Positions 4,360 through 6,722 of a DNA stretch of 6,722 bases are shown one piece after another. Source of the DNA: an uncultured Bacteroidales bacterium (lineage in GTDB: Bacteria; Bacteroidota; Bacteroidia; Bacteroidales; Bacteroidaceae). A program made the position numbers and the translations under genes. The DNA lies in contig CACXLY010000105.1 in NCBI GenBank assembly GCA_902768605.1, positions 1-6,722 on the forward strand, read 5' to 3'. The notes below the pieces were generated by a model. The model did no database searches and was not told the origin of the DNA. It worked only from the letters and a program-made list of their open reading frames with translations. Every line of letters starts with the position of its first letter. Position 1 is the stretch's first letter.

Positions 4360-6722
4360 ATGACCAGCCCTTTAAGTAAAACCCAATATGGCATCTACGC
4401 AGAGTGCGTCGGCCGCAACGGCGAGATTTGCTACAATCTGCCTTATCTCCACACGCTCGACCCGAGTATCGACGCGGACAGGTTCTGCAGGGCAATTGAG
4501 ACGGCGGTAAAGGCGCATCCGGTGCTCTTCACCCGCATCACGCTCAACGACGAGGGCGAGCCGATGCAGACCATCGTGGACGAGGCATTCTCCGTCGCCG
4601 TGGAGGACATCGACGACATCGAGGCCGTGAAGCCCTCGCTCGTCAAGCCCTTCGACATCTACGCCGACCGCCTCTTCCGCATCCGACTGCTGCGCGACGC
4701 ACACCACCTCTATCTCTACACCGAATACCATCATATCATTGTCGATGGCACATCATTACAACTGATGCTAAACGACATAGAAAAGGCTTACGAAGGACTC
4801 GAGTTGGAAAAGGAGGACATGACGCAGGCGGAGGCAGCAGAGGCAGAAGTCGCCGAGCGACAGACGCCGGCATTCGACGAAGCGAAAGCATGGTTTGCCC
4901 AGCACTTCGACTGCGGGGATGTCTATTCGCCGCTGATGCCGGATGTGGATACAGGTCAGACCGTCACTCCACAGCTCGACACGGAGACATGCCTTGCAAG
5001 GACGCTTGGCACAAGCATGGAGCGCATCGACGCATTCTGTCGGGAAAACGGCATCTTCAAGAGCACCCTGTTCACCTCGGTTTTCGCATTCCTGCTCGCG
5101 AAGTACAACAACGAACAGGAATCCCTGTTCACAAACATCTACAGCGGCAGGCAGGACAAGCGCCTGAAGCATACCGTCGGCATGCTCGTCAAGACGCTGC
5201 CCTCCTATGCTAAGTTCACAAGCGACACCTCGGTGCTCGACTTCCTCAAGGCCGGGCAGGAGCAGATGACGGGTTGCCGTCAGCACGAGGCATACGCCTA
5301 CAGCGACCTCGTGAACGACCTCGGCCTGCAGTCGGCCACGGCATTTGCCTGGCATGGGGAGATATTCAACAATCCCACCTTCGCCGGCAAGCCGATGTCG
5401 ACACTCCTCCTGGTGAACAACACACGCGACGTGCCCATCTACATTAAGACATACGTGAGCAATGGGCAATGCTGCATAGAGGCGGAATACAATTCCCTGC
5501 AGTATTCCGAGGCATTCGTGGGGCAGCTCTTGGAGAGCTATGAGGTCGTTATGGAGGGCTTCCTTGCCAAGGAATATCTGCGCGACATATCCCTTGTCGA
5601 TGCGGAGCAGGCGCAGTTGCTGGACAGCTTCAACGAAACGGACGAACCGTATGACGACAGTCAGACCATCGTCTCGCTGTTCCGACGTCAAGCGCAAAGC
5701 GTGCCCGACAAGATTGCCGTGACGTTCCGCGAGAATCGCTACACTTACAGCGAGGTGGACGCACTCAGCGACCGCATCGCTGGCTATATTGCCGGCAAGG
5801 GCTTGGGCTTGGAGGATGTGGTTGCGATACTGATTCCCCGATGCGAATGGATGGCGATAGCATCCCTCGGCGTGCTGAAAGCCGGCTGTGCTTTCCAGCC
5901 GCTCGACCCAAGTTACCCGAAGGAGCGACTGAACTTCATGGTGCAGGACACCAAGGCGCGCTTGCTGATTGCCGACGAAGCCCTGCTGCCGATAATGGAC
6001 GAGTACAAGGGCGACGTCCTGCTCACGAAAGACCTTAAGGACCTTAAAGACCTTAAAGACTTTAAGGACCTTAAAGTCACACCCAAGCCCTCCTCCCTCT
6101 TTACCTTAATATATACCAGCGGCTCGACCGGCGTGCCCAAAGGTGGCATGTCGGAGCACAGGAATTGGGTAGCGTTCTGCCACATGCATCAACAGGGCCT
6201 CCACATCAACGCCCAGAGCCGCGTAGCGGCTTATGCCAGCTTTGGCTTCGACGCCTCGCCAACTCTACATCATACCCGAGGAGATGCGACTCGACCTGAT
6301 TGCTCTCAGCGATTACTTCGAGGCGAATGGCATCACTCATACGTTCATGACGACACAGGTGGCCTACCAGTTTGCCACCGGCATCGAGAACCACTCCCTG
6401 CAGGTGCTGATGACGGGAGGCGAGAAGCTGCCTTCCCTCGCACCGCCCACGACATTCAGCCTCACCAACGGCTATGGTCCGTCGGAAACGATTTGCTACG
6501 TCACCAACTATTGGGTAAAGGAGCAGAAGAAGAACATCCCCATTGGAAAAGCCGTCCAAAACTGCAAGCTCTATATCGTGGACAAGGAAGGCTTCCGCTT
6601 GCCTGTGGGTGCCTGCGGCGAGCTGTGGGTGGCAGGCCCGCAAGTGACGCGTGGCTATCTGAACCGTCCCGAGAAGACGGCCGAGGTGTATGTCAGCAAC
6701 CCGTTTACCGACGAACCCAAGT
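4360..6722 (+). CDS. Nonribosomal peptide synthetase, N-terminal C-A part (partial, frameshifted)
   Basis: Translation begins MTSPLSKTQYGIY at ATG 4360. Residues about 1-427 form a condensation domain with the catalytic HHIIVDG at 124-130 (H125) and a VGMLVKTLP version of the usual VNTLP motif. The adenylation domain starts near 428 and shows VLKAGCAFQPLDP (504-516), LIYTSGSTGVPKG (583-595) and FGFDAS (628-633). No carrier-protein domain precedes the C domain, so it would take an acyl starter or a donor in trans. After S633 the frame is lost: the conserved continuation (LYIIPEE and onward) is one frame over from 6260, with about a dozen residues missing. The original frame has no stop before the window ends, but beyond 6260 it encodes a non-homologous tail. 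As written, the gene would make an inactive A domain, unless the deletion is a sequencing or assembly error. The product is unknown. Confidence 0.88.
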   Translation, partial: MTSPLSKTQYGIYAECVGRNGEICYNLPYLHTLDPSIDADRFCRAIETAVKAHPVLFTRITLNDEGEPMQTIVDEAFSVAVEDIDDIEAVKPSLVKPFDIYADRLFRIRLLRDAHHLYLYTEYHHIIVDGTSLQLMLNDIEKAYEGLELEKEDMTQAEAAEAEVAERQTPAFDEAKAWFAQHFDCGDVYSPLMPDVDTGQTVTPQLDTETCLARTLGTSMERIDAFCRENGIFKSTLFTSVFAFLLAKYNNEQESLFTNIYSGRQDKRLKHTVGMLVKTLPSYAKFTSDTSVLDFLKAGQEQMTGCRQHEAYAYSDLVNDLGLQSATAFAWHGEIFNNPTFAGKPMSTLLLVNNTRDVPIYIKTYVSNGQCCIEAEYNSLQYSEAFVGQLLESYEVVMEGFLAKEYLRDISLVDAEQAQLLDSFNETDEPYDDSQTIVSLFRRQAQSVPDKIAVTFRENRYTYSEVDALSDRIAGYIAGKGLGLEDVVAILIPRCEWMAIASLGVLKAGCAFQPLDPSYPKERLNFMVQDTKARLLIADEALLPIMDEYKGDVLLTKDLKDLKDLKDFKDLKVTPKPSSLFTLIYTSGSTGVPKGGMSEHRNWVAFCHMHQQGLHINAQSRVAAYASFGFDASPTLHHTRGDATRPDCSQRLLRGEWHHSYVHDDTGGLPVCHRHREPLPAGADDGRREAAFPRTAHDIQPHQRLWSVGNDLLRHQLLGKGAEEEHPHWKSRPKLQALYRGQGRLPLACGCLRRAVGGRPASDAWLSEPSREDGRGVCQQPVYRRTQ
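6028..6078. repeat. In-frame 9-nt palindromic repeat in the adenylation domain
   Basis: Five 9-nt units run in codon phase: AAAGACCTT, AAGGACCTT, AAAGACCTT, AAAGACTTT, AAGGACCTT, followed by AAAGTC. They encode K-D-L/F triplets over residues 557-573. Each AAGGACCTT unit is itself an odd palindrome around a central A, and 6058-6067 is the exact reverse complement of 6069-6078. The insertion falls between the A2-type (PLDP) and A3-type (YTSGSTG) motifs, just before the strand leading into the P-loop-like A3, a region that varies in length in the family. Confidence 0.88.
6253..6265 (+). other. Deletion junction and frameshift in the adenylation domain
   Basis: Upstream, frame 4360 reads FGFDAS, the A4 core, ending at TCG 6256-6258. 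Downstream, the frame beginning CAA at 6260 reads QLYIIPEE. In GrsA-type A domains, 12 residues separate FDAS from the following LYI strand residue, so about 36 nt are expected where 1 nt is present. The missing length is therefore about 35 nt, which is 2 mod 3 and explains the shift. The lost part includes the specificity position equivalent to GrsA 239. Confidence 0.75.
6260..6722 (+). pseudogene. Continuation of the adenylation domain in the shifted frame
   Basis: This is the 3' part of the same NRPS gene, read one frame over from the upstream part. It encodes QLYIIPEEMRLDLIAL, then VLMTGGEKLP, NGYGPSETI (A5 core) and GELWVAGPQVTRGYL (A6 core), and stays open to the window end. No start codon with a plausible ribosome site precedes it, so it would be translated only if the deletion is absent in the real genome or if ribosomes shift. 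Cores A7-A10 and any carrier domain lie beyond the window. Confidence 0.8.

Noticed and set aside
4768..5697. Minus-strand open frame of 309 codons opposite the NRPS
   Set aside because: It mirrors the condensation and early adenylation domains, which carry recognisable motifs on the plus strand, and it has no motif of its own.
6260..6340. Programmed ribosomal frameshift in the NRPS
   Set aside because: No slippery heptamer or following structure is evident, and a simple shift cannot explain the loss of about twelve conserved residues. A deletion explains both.

Overview
The window looks like chromosomal DNA from a Bacteroidales bacterium, possibly Prevotellaceae. The evidence is a Bacteroidetes-type -7 promoter motif (TAnnTTTG form) ahead of the first full gene, weak or absent Shine-Dalgarno sequences, GC-rich genes separated by AT-rich spacers, and a Bacteroidales-style outer-membrane barrel. 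The taxon is inferred from these style features, not from a marker gene.

Layout, all on the + strand. Positions 1-63 hold the last 20 codons of an unidentified gene. Positions 64-309 are a spacer with a promoter near 206-213 and a GC-rich leader. Positions 310-2583 encode a membrane-anchored sensor with an extracytoplasmic Cache-like domain, a SpoIIE/RsbU-type PP2C serine phosphatase and an RsbW-type HATPase in one chain. Positions 2606-2908 encode a 100-residue STAS protein (anti-sigma-factor-antagonist type), its likely substrate. Positions 2905-4245 encode a secreted beta-barrel of the alginate-export/porin type, overlapping the STAS gene by ATGA. Positions 4246-4359 are a 7-nt-periodic AT-rich array. 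From 4360 to the window end lies the start of a nonribosomal peptide synthetase (condensation plus adenylation domain). Its adenylation domain carries a deletion of about 35 nt with a frameshift near 6256-6260.

The genes are co-oriented and closely packed. I see no further TAnnTTTG promoter in the spacers, so they may form one operon. A plausible reading is that the sensor phosphatase/kinase sets the phosphorylation state of the STAS protein, which acts on a partner outside the window, and that the barrel and the peptide synthetase are co-expressed with this switch. Partner switches that do not act through a sigma factor are known (SypE/SypA in Vibrio fischeri), but the link here is inference from gene order.

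The most unusual feature is a set of short-period repeats. Heptamer arrays with a TTCA core occur as an inverted pair inside the phosphatase gene (1758-1857), across the phosphatase stop codon (2568-2602) and as a 109-nt array before the synthetase (4250-4358). A separate 9-nt palindromic array is inserted in frame in the adenylation domain (6028-6078).
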